This document shows positions 1-8,952 of a stretch of 51,528 nt of DNA, piece by piece. A program made the position numbers and the translations under genes. The DNA lies in the NCBI GenBank assembly GCA_024697185.1, contig JAILGB010000010.1, forward strand, positions 1 to 51,528, written 5' to 3'. This stretch comes from Opitutales bacterium (GTDB lineage: Bacteria > Verrucomicrobiota > Verrucomicrobiia > Opitutales > UBA953). The notes under the pieces were generated by a model. That model ran no database searches. It was not told where the DNA came from and saw only the letters and a list, made by a program, of their open reading frames with translations. Numbering within the stretch: position 1 is the first letter of the stretch; each line of letters starts with the position of its first letter.

Positions 1-20
1 GTAGGTCGTTGCCAGTTTAT

Positions 21-51
21 GAGCCCGCTTGGACTAAATCCAAGCGGGCTC
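21..51. terminator. Perfect 13-bp hairpin, possible terminator
   Basis: GAGCCCGCTTGGA at 21-33 pairs perfectly with 39-51 around a 5-nt loop. Only a weak T-rich stretch follows, so it may be a terminator of an upstream gene or another RNA structure. Confidence 0.4.
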
Positions 52-547
52 ACTTCGTTTATGAAAAGTGACCGGAGCCCGCAACCTCCGCCCCGATAAA
101 GGACAAGATCCCACCCACCCCCAAAAAAAATAAAGCACAACTTTTCTTCTAGAACGCCTAATCGTTATTGACAAAACTTGATAAGACAGCAATTGTTCAG
201 AGAATCATAATAGAGATTCTGGCGAGGATAAGAAAAACAATGACTGTTAGGATGTCGGAATGATTTTAGAGTATCGAGAACAAAGACAAGTTATAGTAGC
301 AGGATCTATGTAATCGTAGAGTGCCGAGTGTTGCGGGGAACGTGGAAATCGAAACTCGCAGACTGATGTCGAGCGTCTGTCCCTGAGATTGAGAGACAAT
401 TGTTGTGGCGCGTCGTTTTCAACAGGTGTCGAATAGGGGCGGAGCTGCTTTGCAGGGTCAATTATAAGATGGTTTTTAGGCGCTTGCGGCAGTTGTAAGG
501 GTGGCCAGGAACGCTCTGTCCAAGTTCAAATGTTTTTCAAGTTTAAA

Positions 548-576
548 TTGAGTTGAAATATCAATTGTCTTATAAT
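548..576 (+). promoter_or_regulatory. Sigma70-like promoter of the glycan genes
   Basis: TTGAGT (548-553), a 17-base spacer and TATAAT (571-576) lie 15 bases before the ATG at 592. No Shine-Dalgarno sequence is visible in the very short leader. Confidence 0.6.
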
Positions 577-591
577 TTGTTGGCTTAGAAT

Positions 592-1206
592 ATGTGGAAG
601 AATTGTTTTAAGAGATTTTTTGATTTTTGTGCGGCCTTATTCGCTTTGTTCGTTTTATCGCCGTTTTTTCTTTTTATCTCGCTTTGGCTTTTGGTTGTCA
701 ATCGCGGATCTGGGATTTTTTTTGTTCAAGAGCGGCCCGGCAGGAATGAAAAAATTTTTAAGCTTTACAAGTTTAAATCGATGAAGGATCTTCGTGACGG
801 GAACGGCGATTTATTGCCGGATGCGTTGCGGCTCACATCTGTCGGACGTTTTTTGAGGGCGACATCGCTCGATGAGTTGCCTCAATTTTGGAATGTCTTA
901 AAGGGCGACATGTCATTGGTCGGTCCACGTCCGCTTTTGAAACGCTATTTGCCGGCTTACCGTCCGCGGGAACGGCTTCGGCATTCTGTTCGTCCGGGAA
1001 TTACCGGCTGGGCGCAGGTTAATGGTCGCAATTGTATTTCATGGGATGAAAAATTAGCGTTGGATGTCGATTATGTCGAGCATTGTTCGTTTTGTTTGGA
1101 TCTTAAAATCATACTGTTGACAGTTTTTAAGGTTTTAAAGCGAAGTGATGTCGAGGTTGACTCGCAAGAAGGTTTTTTGGACGAATCGAGAGGTTGCTCT
1201 CATTAA
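592..1206 (+). CDS. Small monotopic phosphoglycosyl transferase (PglC-like sugar transferase)
   Basis: This 204-residue protein belongs to the bacterial sugar-transferase family, which moves a sugar-1-phosphate from a UDP-sugar to undecaprenyl phosphate and starts glycan synthesis at the inner membrane. One N-terminal hydrophobic segment (about 12-36) with the SP kink typical of the re-entrant helix is followed by the catalytic domain. The Asp-Glu dyad is at about 94-95 (SLDELPQ) and the VGPRP motif at about 110-114. The size matches the minimal PglC type. It is followed 22 bases later by a second, larger enzyme of the same fold. The sugar used cannot be read from the sequence. Confidence 0.85.
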   Translation: MWKNCFKRFFDFCAALFALFVLSPFFLFISLWLLVVNRGSGIFFVQERPGRNEKIFKLYKFKSMKDLRDGNGDLLPDALRLTSVGRFLRATSLDELPQFWNVLKGDMSLVGPRPLLKRYLPAYRPRERLRHSVRPGITGWAQVNGRNCISWDEKLALDVDYVEHCSFCLDLKIILLTVFKVLKRSDVEVDSQEGFLDESRGCSH

Positions 1207-1228
1207 AAATAAACGATAGAATTATTTT

Positions 1229-2614
1229 ATGATGCCACTTATAAAAATAGGTCAATTAAAATTCTTTTTTCGGCTGGCGGTCGTCTGTTTTCAGTTAGCG
1301 TTGTTGACGTTATGCTTTTGGTTTTGTTGGGAGCATTATTATGAAGTGCTCTTGTCGCAATCTTATGGTCCGGTTGCCACATTGGCGTTGCTGGGCGTTT
1401 ATTTTTTCGTTTTGATTTTTTCGACTTGTGTTTATGGCGGCACAAAGTATGCTTATTATCAAACGGAAATGCTTCTGTTGTCGCAAATTTTGGCGATGGT
1501 CGTGACAAATGCGCTGACGTTTTTAATTTTGGTTTTTGCTCTACACTGTCTGCCTCCCATTTTGCCGATGGCGATCTTGACATTTTTGGATGTTCTCTTG
1601 CTTTTGTTGAGCACAAAAATGGCAATGCCGTTTTTCCGTAAAGTTTATCCTCCCAAAAAATTGCTTTTGATTTGCCGTTCGGAGTTTTTGAACGAAGCGA
1701 TGGGAAAACTCCAAACGCGCAAGGATCTGTTTCATATTCAAAAAGTTTTGCCGGCGGAACTTGAATTGTCGGAGATTTTTGACGCCTATACGGCAAATGG
1801 TTGCAATGCGATTATGATCGACGGCCTTGAGAGTCAAAAACACGGACGAATGATCAAGCAATGCTATGAAAAAGATATCCGTCTTTATGCCGTTCCCCGC
1901 ATCCCGGAGATTTTGTTGCAAAATTCAGATCGGATTCATGCCTTTGACACGCCGCTTTTGTTGATGCGCAACGATGGATTGCCCTATGTAAACCGTATTA
2001 TTAAACGCAGTTTGGATCTTGCTATCTGTCTTCCCGCGCTGATTTTGTTGTCCCCGATTCTGCTTTTGACGGCTTTCGCAATCAAAATTGAGGATGGAGG
2101 CTCTGTCTTCTTTAGACAAGAACGCGTTACAATCGGCGGAAAGCATTTTAAAGTGCTAAAGTTCCGTTCAATGAGAATGGATGCGGAAAAAAATGGCGCG
2201 CAGTTCGCTTCGCAGAATGACAGTCGCGTTACGCGTGTCGGCAACTTTATCCGCAAAACGCGTATTGATGAATTGCCGCAGATTTTGAATGTGCTTAGCG
2301 GTGAAATGTCCATTGTCGGGCCGCGCCCGGAACGTCCTGTTTTTGTTGAGAAATTCTCATTAGAAATGCCTGAGTTTGTCTATCGTCAATCGGTAAAAGC
2401 CGGCATTACGGGCTATGCTCAGATTTATGGGAAATATAACACGTCGCCGATTGACAAACTCAAATTGGATTTGATGTATATTCGCAATCAGTCACTTGTT
2501 GTTGATTTAAAAATTATTCTTTTGACGATACGAACGATGTTTACGCCGTCGGCGGCGGAGGGTTTTTCAAAGGAACGCAGTTCGGAGATAAACGCTGCGG
2601 CGGGGAAGCAATAG
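1229..2614 (+). CDS. Polyprenyl glycosylphosphotransferase (WbaP/WcaJ-like)
   Basis: This 461-residue membrane enzyme probably loads the first sugar of an exopolysaccharide or O-antigen on undecaprenyl phosphate. About four transmembrane segments (roughly 11-33, 48-68, 81-107, 110-130) precede a soluble Rossmann-like region (about 143-240), then a fifth hydrophobic segment (about 261-284) and the transferase domain. The Asp-Glu dyad lies at about 347-348 (IDELPQI) and VGPRPE at about 363-368. Two ATG codons start the frame; the first is used here. The gene sits in the same direction after the small PglC-like gene. Two initiating enzymes side by side may serve two glycans or two acceptors. Confidence 0.88.
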   Translation: MMPLIKIGQLKFFFRLAVVCFQLALLTLCFWFCWEHYYEVLLSQSYGPVATLALLGVYFFVLIFSTCVYGGTKYAYYQTEMLLLSQILAMVVTNALTFLILVFALHCLPPILPMAILTFLDVLLLLLSTKMAMPFFRKVYPPKKLLLICRSEFLNEAMGKLQTRKDLFHIQKVLPAELELSEIFDAYTANGCNAIMIDGLESQKHGRMIKQCYEKDIRLYAVPRIPEILLQNSDRIHAFDTPLLLMRNDGLPYVNRIIKRSLDLAICLPALILLSPILLLTAFAIKIEDGGSVFFRQERVTIGGKHFKVLKFRSMRMDAEKNGAQFASQNDSRVTRVGNFIRKTRIDELPQILNVLSGEMSIVGPRPERPVFVEKFSLEMPEFVYRQSVKAGITGYAQIYGKYNTSPIDKLKLDLMYIRNQSLVVDLKIILLTIRTMFTPSAAEGFSKERSSEINAAAGKQ

Positions 2615-2724
2615 TTTTTTGTGGCGGGAACGCGAATTGCGGCAGTTTTGTCGTTCCCGCAAAAATTCGTTCCCGCGACTCGCGCATTGTTGCGATAATT
2701 TATAAAAAATGCCACAATGAAACT

Positions 2725-4602
2725 ATGATTTTGGCAAAAGAATCGGTAGTGCGCGTCTTGAATCGCCTCTTGTTTTTTTCGGCGGTTTTGTTTGCAGCCT
2801 ATTGTTTCACGCTTGAGTTTTTGAGTTGGGCGATCGGTGACTGCCGGCTTCCGTATGAGTTTTATTTTGGAGATCGCGGGAACGCCTTTGTTTTTGGTTT
2901 TGTTTTGGTGGCTTTTCAAATTTTGGCGTTGTCGCGCACGGGGATTTTTAAGGATTTGTTGCGCTATTTTTATTTGAATGATGTCGTTGAGATTTTTTTG
3001 TCGTTGTTTGTGGCGACGACCGTTCTTATTTTTGTAAGTTTTGTTCCCGCGATTGATCTTTGGGCGCCGCATATTCGTTTTGCGCTTTGTGTGAATGTCG
3101 TTGTCGCGCTGGTTTTTATTGTTTATTTGCGCTATATGTTCCGCCTCCATTGGGACAAGCGTTCCCGCGACGGTCGTGGCGTCGCGCAACATGTGGCGAT
3201 TTTTGGTGCCGGCGATGCGGGTTCGGAGCTTTGTGAGCATTTGCTCTCCCACCCGTCATTGCACTGCGTCCCGGTGGTGTTTTTTGATGACGACCCCAAG
3301 AAAAAGGGCTGTTCCATCAACAATATCCCAGTTGCGGGAATGTTGGACGATTTGAAAAGAGCGATCGAGCGTTATTCCTTCAACGAGTTGATTATCGCGT
3401 TGCCGACCGCAAGGCGTTCCCGCATCCGGGAGCTTTCGGAAATGGCGGTGGCGGCGGGCATTCATGCGCGCTTGGTGCCGAGCATTGAGGAAATCCGCGC
3501 GGGCAGGGCTGCAGTTTCGTCTTTGCGCGATGTTCAGATTTCTGATTTGCTGGAACGTCCGCAGAGCGATTTGGACAGTGAGGCGATTCACCAATTGCTT
3601 TGCGATAAGGTCGTGTTGGTGACGGGCGCGGGCGGGTCGATCGGATCGGAGATTTGCGAACAGGTGGCGCGCTGCAGCCCGTCGCGTTTGATTTTGCTCG
3701 AACGCTGTGAAGTTTTGATGTTCCAAGTCGAGCAGGCATTGGTGGCGGCGGGTTTTAAGAATATTGTCGTTCCCGTGGTCGCGGATATCAATGATGCCGA
3801 AAGGATGGAGGGGATTTTTTCAAAATACCGTCCCCAAATCGTTTTTCACGCGGCGGCGCACAAGCATGTCCCGCTGATGGAGCGACAGCCTTCGGAAGCC
3901 TTAAAAAACAATTCCCTGGCGTCAATGGCACTTTTTGAACTTTGCGAAAAATACGCGGTCTCCAAATGTGTTTTGATTTCAACCGACAAAGCGATCAATC
4001 CCACAAGTGCGATGGGCGCATCAAAGCGTTTGGCGGAGATTATGATGCAGGCGTTTGCGGGGACGCGGACAAAGACGGATTTTATGGCGGTGCGTTTCGG
4101 GAACGTGCTCGGTTCGTCGGGTTCTGTGATCCAGACTTTCAAAAAACAATTGGAGGCGGGCGGTCCGCTTACGGTGACTTCGCCAGAAATCAAACGTTAC
4201 TTTATGACGATCCCGGAGGCTGTCGGCTTGGTGCTCCAAACGGCTGTCATCGGCAAAAACGCATCGATTTATGTTCTGAAAATGGGCGATCCCGTGAAAA
4301 TTATCGATGTGGCGCGAAAAATGATCGAACTCGCCGGGCTTTGTCCTGAAAAAGATGTTCAAATCAAAATTATCGGTTTGCGCCCGGGCGAAAAATTGTT
4401 TGAGGAACTCAAAACCGCCGGCGAAGCTTTTGAACCCTCGGGGCATAAATGTATTGTGCGCTTCAAGTCCGAGGTGCTCAGTCCCGCGCAACTCGTGTCT
4501 TTGCGGGAACGCGTTTTGGAGGCCAGTAAAAATCCGGTGCGCAACGAAGTCAAAAAGGAAATCGCGAAACTCGTTCCCGAATACACGCCGTTTCTGGACT
4601 GA
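2725..4602 (+). CDS. Membrane nucleotide-sugar 4,6-dehydratase (PglF/WbpM/CapD family)
   Basis: This 625-residue protein has the full-length architecture of the membrane UDP-GlcNAc-type C6 dehydratases. N-terminal membrane helices lie in about 10-140. A degenerate Rossmann domain follows with GAGDAG at 161-166, then the NAD(P)-binding catalytic domain with GAGGSIGSE at 301-309. The active-site region reads STDKAINPTSAMGASKR: Ser/Thr at 419-420, Met430 in place of the usual Tyr, and Lys434. That Ser-Met-Lys arrangement is known for this dehydratase branch. The product, a 4-keto-6-deoxy sugar, fits as substrate for the aminotransferase 22 bases downstream. A CACAAT box ends 6 bases before the ATG, so the message may be leaderless. 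Confidence 0.9.
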   Translation: MILAKESVVRVLNRLLFFSAVLFAAYCFTLEFLSWAIGDCRLPYEFYFGDRGNAFVFGFVLVAFQILALSRTGIFKDLLRYFYLNDVVEIFLSLFVATTVLIFVSFVPAIDLWAPHIRFALCVNVVVALVFIVYLRYMFRLHWDKRSRDGRGVAQHVAIFGAGDAGSELCEHLLSHPSLHCVPVVFFDDDPKKKGCSINNIPVAGMLDDLKRAIERYSFNELIIALPTARRSRIRELSEMAVAAGIHARLVPSIEEIRAGRAAVSSLRDVQISDLLERPQSDLDSEAIHQLLCDKVVLVTGAGGSIGSEICEQVARCSPSRLILLERCEVLMFQVEQALVAAGFKNIVVPVVADINDAERMEGIFSKYRPQIVFHAAAHKHVPLMERQPSEALKNNSLASMALFELCEKYAVSKCVLISTDKAINPTSAMGASKRLAEIMMQAFAGTRTKTDFMAVRFGNVLGSSGSVIQTFKKQLEAGGPLTVTSPEIKRYFMTIPEAVGLVLQTAVIGKNASIYVLKMGDPVKIIDVARKMIELAGLCPEKDVQIKIIGLRPGEKLFEELKTAGEAFEPSGHKCIVRFKSEVLSPAQLVSLRERVLEASKNPVRNEVKKEIAKLVPEYTPFLD

Positions 4603-4624
4603 AAATCATATGATATTGTAAAAA

Positions 4625-5866
4625 ATGATTCATCTTTGTTTGGCAAAAATGTCAGAAACTGGCGCGGAACAAAAATTTGTTCAAGAGGCGTTTGACACGA
4701 ACTGGGTGGTGCCGCTCGGTCCAAACGTCAATGGTTTTGAAAGTGATTTGAAAACTTTTTTGGGCGGGAACGGCGAAATGGTCGCGTTGAGTTCGGGAAC
4801 GGCAGCCGTCCATTTGGCATTGCTCGCTTGCGGTGTCGGCGCCGGCGACGAGGTTTTGGTGCAGTCGTTCACATTTTGCGCGTCGGTGAATCCCATAAAA
4901 TATTTGGGAGCGTCTCCTGTTTTTGTCGGCTCGGAGGCGGGAACGTGGAATCTCGATCCGGAATTGCTTGAAATCGCGATAAAAGACCGGATCGCCAAGA
5001 CCGGCAAAGTGCCGAAGGCTGTCGTTCCCGTTGCACTTTACGGAATGCCTTACGATTGTGCGCGGGTTGTTGAGATTGCCGGACATTACGGGATTCCGGT
5101 GATCGATGAGGCGGCGGAAGCTTTCGGCAGCCGTTTTGACGGTCGCGCTCTCGGCACATTCGGTAAATTTGGAGTTTTGTCGTTTAACGGCAACAAAATG
5201 ATTACGACTTCCGGCGGTGGCGCGCTCTTTTGCGGAAACGCCGAGGACAAAGGGAAAATCGCCTGGCTCGCGACGCAGGCTCGCGACGCGTTCCCGTATT
5301 ATCAGCATTCGGAAATCGGCTACAATTATCGCATGAGCAATATTTGCGCCGGCATCGGCCGCGGACAAATGACCGTCGCCCAAGCGCACATAGACCATCA
5401 TAGGCATGTGCAGGAACTTTATGAAAAATGGCTCGACGGGAACGGCATTTGCGTTCACAGGCAACCGGTGGACAAACGTTTTGACTCCAATTTTTGGCTG
5501 ACAACGGCAACGCTCGATGAAAATCTAAAAATCACCGGGCAGGAGAATGTTTATAAAAATCTTGTTCGCTCATCAGTCGGCGGTGTCGCGGGAACGCTCA
5601 ATGCGACGGGAACGCCGACGACGGATTGCCAGCCCAATGACAATGTTGAGGCGCTGCGTTTGTTTTTGGAGCAAAAACAAATTGAGGTGCGGCCAGTTTG
5701 GAAACCGATGCACAAGCAGCCGGTTTACGCGGGAACGCCAATTTATACAAACGGTGTCGAGGAGCAGATTTTCAAACGCGGGATTTGTCTGCCGACGGGA
5801 CCGTGGGTGGGCGACGACGAAGTGCGTTATATCGTAAAATGCATTAGGGAGGCAATCGTGCTTTAA
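4625..5866 (+). CDS. DegT/DnrJ/EryC1-family sugar aminotransferase
   Basis: This 413-residue PLP enzyme belongs to the family that transfers an amino group to a 4-keto (or 3-keto) nucleotide sugar. The PLP-binding Asp is in IDEAAEA (Asp161) and the Schiff-base lysine in SFNGNKMIT (Lys191), followed by the usual TTSGGG. SSGTAAVH near residue 57 is the phosphate-binding region. It follows the 4,6-dehydratase with a 22-base gap. The pair therefore probably makes a UDP-4-amino-4,6-dideoxy sugar, as in bacillosamine-type pathways; the acetyltransferase of such a route is not in the window. The last part, near 5,580-5,740, is rich in the iterated GGGAACG word. Confidence 0.88.
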   Translation: MIHLCLAKMSETGAEQKFVQEAFDTNWVVPLGPNVNGFESDLKTFLGGNGEMVALSSGTAAVHLALLACGVGAGDEVLVQSFTFCASVNPIKYLGASPVFVGSEAGTWNLDPELLEIAIKDRIAKTGKVPKAVVPVALYGMPYDCARVVEIAGHYGIPVIDEAAEAFGSRFDGRALGTFGKFGVLSFNGNKMITTSGGGALFCGNAEDKGKIAWLATQARDAFPYYQHSEIGYNYRMSNICAGIGRGQMTVAQAHIDHHRHVQELYEKWLDGNGICVHRQPVDKRFDSNFWLTTATLDENLKITGQENVYKNLVRSSVGGVAGTLNATGTPTTDCQPNDNVEALRLFLEQKQIEVRPVWKPMHKQPVYAGTPIYTNGVEEQIFKRGICLPTGPWVGDDEVRYIVKCIREAIVL

Positions 5867-5895
5867 TTGCCTTGCGGGAACGCGGTCCCTGCGGG

Positions 5896-5925
5896 TTCGA
5901 CTTGGGATTTTTTTTTCGCTATAAT
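5896..5925 (+). promoter_or_regulatory. Promoter of tRNA-Leu
   Basis: TTCGAC (5896-5901) and a perfect TATAAT (5920-5925) with an 18-base spacer precede the tRNA by 12 bases. Confidence 0.55.
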
Positions 5926-5937
5926 GGTTTCTTGTTT

Positions 5938-6022
5938 GCTCGCGTGGTGAAATTGGTAGACACGTCGGATTTAGGTTCCGATGCCGAGAGGTTTATGGGT
6001 TCGAGTCCCTTCGCGAGCACCA
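5938..6022 (+). tRNA. tRNA-Leu (anticodon UAG)
   Basis: The acceptor stem GCTCGCG (5938-5944) pairs with CGCGAGC (6012-6018), followed by A-CCA encoded in the DNA. The anticodon stem TCGGA/TCCGA encloses loop TTTAGGT with TAG at 5972-5974. A short class II variable arm (CCGAGAGG) and a T-arm loop TTCGAGT are present; one T-stem pair (5996/6010) is a T-T mismatch. It should read CUN leucine codons. Confidence 0.95.
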
Positions 6023-6105
6023 GATTTTTGTTCCCGCAACGATTGTCGGCGGCGGGCGTATTTTTTCGGGAACGATTATGAATTGAGAAGCGGGGCTTAA
6101 AAATT

Positions 6106-6111
6106 TATAAT
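6106..6111 (+). promoter_or_regulatory. TATAAT box placing the start site on the ATG
   Basis: TATAAT ends 6 bases before the ATG at 6118. Transcription would start at about the A of the start codon, giving a leaderless message. No clear -35 box is seen. Confidence 0.5.
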
Positions 6112-6117
6112 GTGATT

Positions 6118-7938
6118 ATGTTTAAGCGCTTAAGACCCTATTATGCGTTGTTGCTTCGTGTGAAGTGGACGTTTTTGCTTTCTATTTTGTGCGGGATCGT
6201 TTCGGGACTTGCGAGCGGTTTCGGCTTGCCGTTGATGATCAAGAAGGTTTTGCCGGTGCTTTTTTCGGAATCGGGTGTCGGTGCGGAAGATCTCGTGATT
6301 TTTGACGCGGGCAGTGCGGAGGCGGTTGAGCGGGGTTTGGACTTTTTGCCGTCGATTGTCGTTCCCGCGGCTTATTTGCTGGTGTTCGCCGTGATGCTGT
6401 TGCCGTTGGTTTTTATTATTCGCGGGGTCTGTATGTTTTTTAACACGTATCTGCTCAATGTTTGCGGCATTTCGGTTTTGGAAGGAATTCGCATGCGGCT
6501 TTTTTCGCATTTGCAGGATTTGCACTTGGGATTTTTTGCGAAGCACAATTCCGGCGATTTGATGTCCCGCACGACAGGTGACACGATGTTGGTCAAAAAT
6601 GCGGTTGTTGAGGTGACCAACGATTTGGTGTTGCAGCCGTTTACGCTTGCGGGAGCGGTCGGCTTTGTCGTTTGGCAGGCTTTTCAGAGCGGAGCGGCAT
6701 TGGAGTTTATGCTTTGTCTTTTGCTCGTTCCCGCAACGGTTTTGCCGATACGTTTTGTGGGCAAACGCATCAAAAAGCGTGCGAAGCAGATGCTTTCCAA
6801 ACAGGGCGAGCTGACTGGGATTCTGGCGGAAAGTCTTCAATCTCCGCGAGAGGTGCGCTCGTATTGTCTGGAGGAGCGCGAATGCAGCCGTTTCCAAAAA
6901 TTTGTGCACGATTTTTTGAAACTTCAGCTTAAAGTGGTCAAATATGACAAATTGCTGACGCCGCTGATTGAGATGATTGCGGCATGCACGGTTTCGTTTG
7001 CCGTTTATCGTGCGGCGGTCGGCGGCTTGCAGCAGGATACGGTGATCGCTCTTGTCGGCGCGCTTTATTTCGCTTATGATCCGATAAAAAAGATTGGAAA
7101 AGTTTCCAATCGTCTGAAAGAGAGCTTCGCGGCGTTGCAACGTTTGGAGGAGATTATCCAGACGCCGATTGAGACGCTCGATCCCGCCGACCCGAAACCG
7201 CTCGGCAAAGTGCGCGGTTTTGTGGACTTTGACAAGGTTTGTTTTGAATATGATGCCGGCGAGCCGGTTTTGAGAGATGTGAGTTTTAAAGTCTCACCGG
7301 GAGAGACGGTCGCCTTGGTCGGCCCCAGCGGTGCGGGCAAAAGCACTGTCGCCAATTTGATCCCGCGTTTTTACGATATTTTTGCGGGAGCGGTGAGTAT
7401 TGACGGGAATGATGTTCGGGATGTCCGTTTAAAAGAATTGCGTTCATCGATCGCGATGGTTTCGCAGGAACCCGTCTTGTTTTCGGATACGATTTACAAC
7501 AATGTTTTGTTGGGCAGACCGGACGCGACACGGCAAGAGGTGATCGAGGCGCTTAAGCGCGCGGCGGCTTATGATTTTGTGATGTCGCTCGAAAACGGAC
7601 TTGAAACTCAAGTCGGTGAACGCGGCGGCCGTCTTTCCGGCGGACAAAAACAGCGATTGGCGATCGCGCGGGCGTTTTTGAAGAACGCGCCGATTTTGAT
7701 TCTTGACGAGGCGACATCGGCATTGGACTCGGAGAGCGAGGCGGCAATTCAGTCGGCTTTGGGCGAATTGGTGAAAGGCCGAACGACATTTATGATTGCG
7801 CATCGTTTTTCGTCGATTGCGATCGCCACGCGCATTTTGGTTTTTGAAAACGGCCGTATCGTGGGCGACGGCGCCCATGCGGATGTTTATAAAAACTGTC
7901 CGCTCTACAAAGAACTTTACGACTGTCAGACGCTTTGA
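6118..7938 (+). CDS. MsbA-like ABC exporter (membrane plus ATPase half-transporter)
   Basis: This protein of about 606 residues is an ABC exporter half-unit with an N-terminal six-helix membrane domain (about 1-330) fused to an ATPase domain. Walker A GPSGAGKST is at about 402-410, the signature LSGGQ at about 506-510, and Walker B with the catalytic Glu in LILDEATS; the switch His is in MIAHRFSS. The family exports lipids or drugs and works as a dimer. Lipid A core flipping (MsbA) is likely given lpxB elsewhere in the window, but this is inferred. The ATG at 6118 is preferred over the GTG at 6112 because TATAAT ends at 6111. It converges on the Ppx-like gene with no gap. Confidence 0.88.
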   Translation: MFKRLRPYYALLLRVKWTFLLSILCGIVSGLASGFGLPLMIKKVLPVLFSESGVGAEDLVIFDAGSAEAVERGLDFLPSIVVPAAYLLVFAVMLLPLVFIIRGVCMFFNTYLLNVCGISVLEGIRMRLFSHLQDLHLGFFAKHNSGDLMSRTTGDTMLVKNAVVEVTNDLVLQPFTLAGAVGFVVWQAFQSGAALEFMLCLLLVPATVLPIRFVGKRIKKRAKQMLSKQGELTGILAESLQSPREVRSYCLEERECSRFQKFVHDFLKLQLKVVKYDKLLTPLIEMIAACTVSFAVYRAAVGGLQQDTVIALVGALYFAYDPIKKIGKVSNRLKESFAALQRLEEIIQTPIETLDPADPKPLGKVRGFVDFDKVCFEYDAGEPVLRDVSFKVSPGETVALVGPSGAGKSTVANLIPRFYDIFAGAVSIDGNDVRDVRLKELRSSIAMVSQEPVLFSDTIYNNVLLGRPDATRQEVIEALKRAAAYDFVMSLENGLETQVGERGGRLSGGQKQRLAIARAFLKNAPILILDEATSALDSESEAAIQSALGELVKGRTTFMIAHRFSSIAIATRILVFENGRIVGDGAHADVYKNCPLYKELYDCQTL

Positions 7939-8853
7939 TCAGCGAAGCAGGCGGGCGGCGAGCCCGTAACGGAGATTGCGCGAGGAAGGATGGAGAACCG
8001 TTGTTCCCGCGAGCTGGGCGATCGTGGCGAGGATCAGCAAACTGATCGGAAGAGTCTCGACACGTTCGGGCGGTACGCCATGGGCGATACAGGTTTTGAC
8101 ATCATTGGCAATCAAAACCTCGTAAAGAGCGGTGAGCGCGTTCGCGGGAACGGGTTTTTTGAGGTCGATTAGCGGGAGTTCCGGAAAAGAATGGATAAAA
8201 CTTGCGACCGCCAAAGCACCTCCGCAGACGACAATCGGCGTTCCCGCCGGCAAATATTTTTTAAAAACCGGCAATAAAGCTGTTTTTAAGGATTCGAGAA
8301 CGATTTTTTGCGCTTCTTCCCGCGGGAACGATTTTTGATAAAATCCGTTCGGAAAAATTTTGTGAAGCAAAGAAACCGCCCCTAAACGCCAGGATGCAAA
8401 AAAATTATTTTGAGGCGCTATAAATTCAAGCGAGCCTCCCCCGAGATCGAAAATGGCGGGCGCGGGATTCAATGCCGCGACGGCGGGATCGCTCCTCACA
8501 CCGAGAGCGCTGGCGTCCGCTTCTTCTTCGGGCGAGAGCACCCGGACTTCGAGAGAAAATTGTTTGCGTATTTTCGAAAGCAGCTCGCCGGCGTTCACCG
8601 CAGTTCTAAAAACGGACGTTCCCGCGAGAATGATTTTCTCCGCGTGATGCAATTTCGCCTTGTAGATAAATTCATGAATCGTCTCAATCGCCTCCTCCAT
8701 TTTTTCATCGGGAATCAGGTCTTCCGCCCCGTCCTTGTGCGAGAGCAAGCGGATTTCGGCAAAACTTTCATAAATTGTTGCAATATTATAGCCTTCTGCA
8801 ACTAAAAGTTTTAGAGAGTTGGAGCCCAAGTCGATGACGGCGACACGACGCAT
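7939..8853 (-). CDS. Ppx/GppA-family phosphatase
   Basis: This 304-residue protein has the actin-like ATPase fold of exopolyphosphatase/guanosine pentaphosphate phosphatase. The first phosphate loop is VAIDLGSNSLKLLV at about 4-17, and the second glycine-rich loop IFDLGGGSLEF lies mid-protein. Members remove terminal phosphate from polyphosphate or pppGpp. It is about 300 residues, so it is the short form without the C-terminal HD-like domain; substrate choice cannot be decided. It is the only minus-strand gene in this part, convergent with the ABC exporter and divergent from prmC. Confidence 0.82.
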   Translation of the reverse strand: MRRVAVIDLGSNSLKLLVAEGYNIATIYESFAEIRLLSHKDGAEDLIPDEKMEEAIETIHEFIYKAKLHHAEKIILAGTSVFRTAVNAGELLSKIRKQFSLEVRVLSPEEEADASALGVRSDPAVAALNPAPAIFDLGGGSLEFIAPQNNFFASWRLGAVSLLHKIFPNGFYQKSFPREEAQKIVLESLKTALLPVFKKYLPAGTPIVVCGGALAVASFIHSFPELPLIDLKKPVPANALTALYEVLIANDVKTCIAHGVPPERVETLPISLLILATIAQLAGTTVLHPSSRNLRYGLAARLLR

Positions 8854-8938
8854 TTTTTAAAATCTTGTGATTAGTATTCTAAAAAAATGGGCGGGCAGGG
8901 GCAATTTTTAATGCTCGCATGCATTGTCATGTTAATTT

Positions 8939-8944
8939 TATAAT
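8939..8944 (+). promoter_or_regulatory. TATAAT box of prmC
   Basis: TATAAT ends 8 bases before the ATG at 8953, so the message probably starts at or next to the start codon. A matching -35 box is not evident. Confidence 0.45.
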
Positions 8945-8952
8945 AAGATGAA

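Larger units (their letters stand above)
1..591. other. Non-coding left flank of the glycan block
   Basis: No convincing gene is seen on either strand in this AT-rich stretch. It contains a perfect 13-bp hairpin at 21-51, a possible -35 box TTGACA at 168-173 without a clear -10 partner, and a good promoter at its right end (548-576). It may be a long leader or the tail of an upstream unit outside the window. Confidence 0.6.

Noticed and set aside
1239-1796. Antisense frames opposite the WbaP-like gene
   Set aside because: The plus frame carries the complete transferase domain; the antisense products lack domains and are Lys/Arg/Pro-rich.
5872-6081. Open frame of 69 codons across the tRNA-Leu gene
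   Set aside because: It overlaps a complete tRNA and has no family features.
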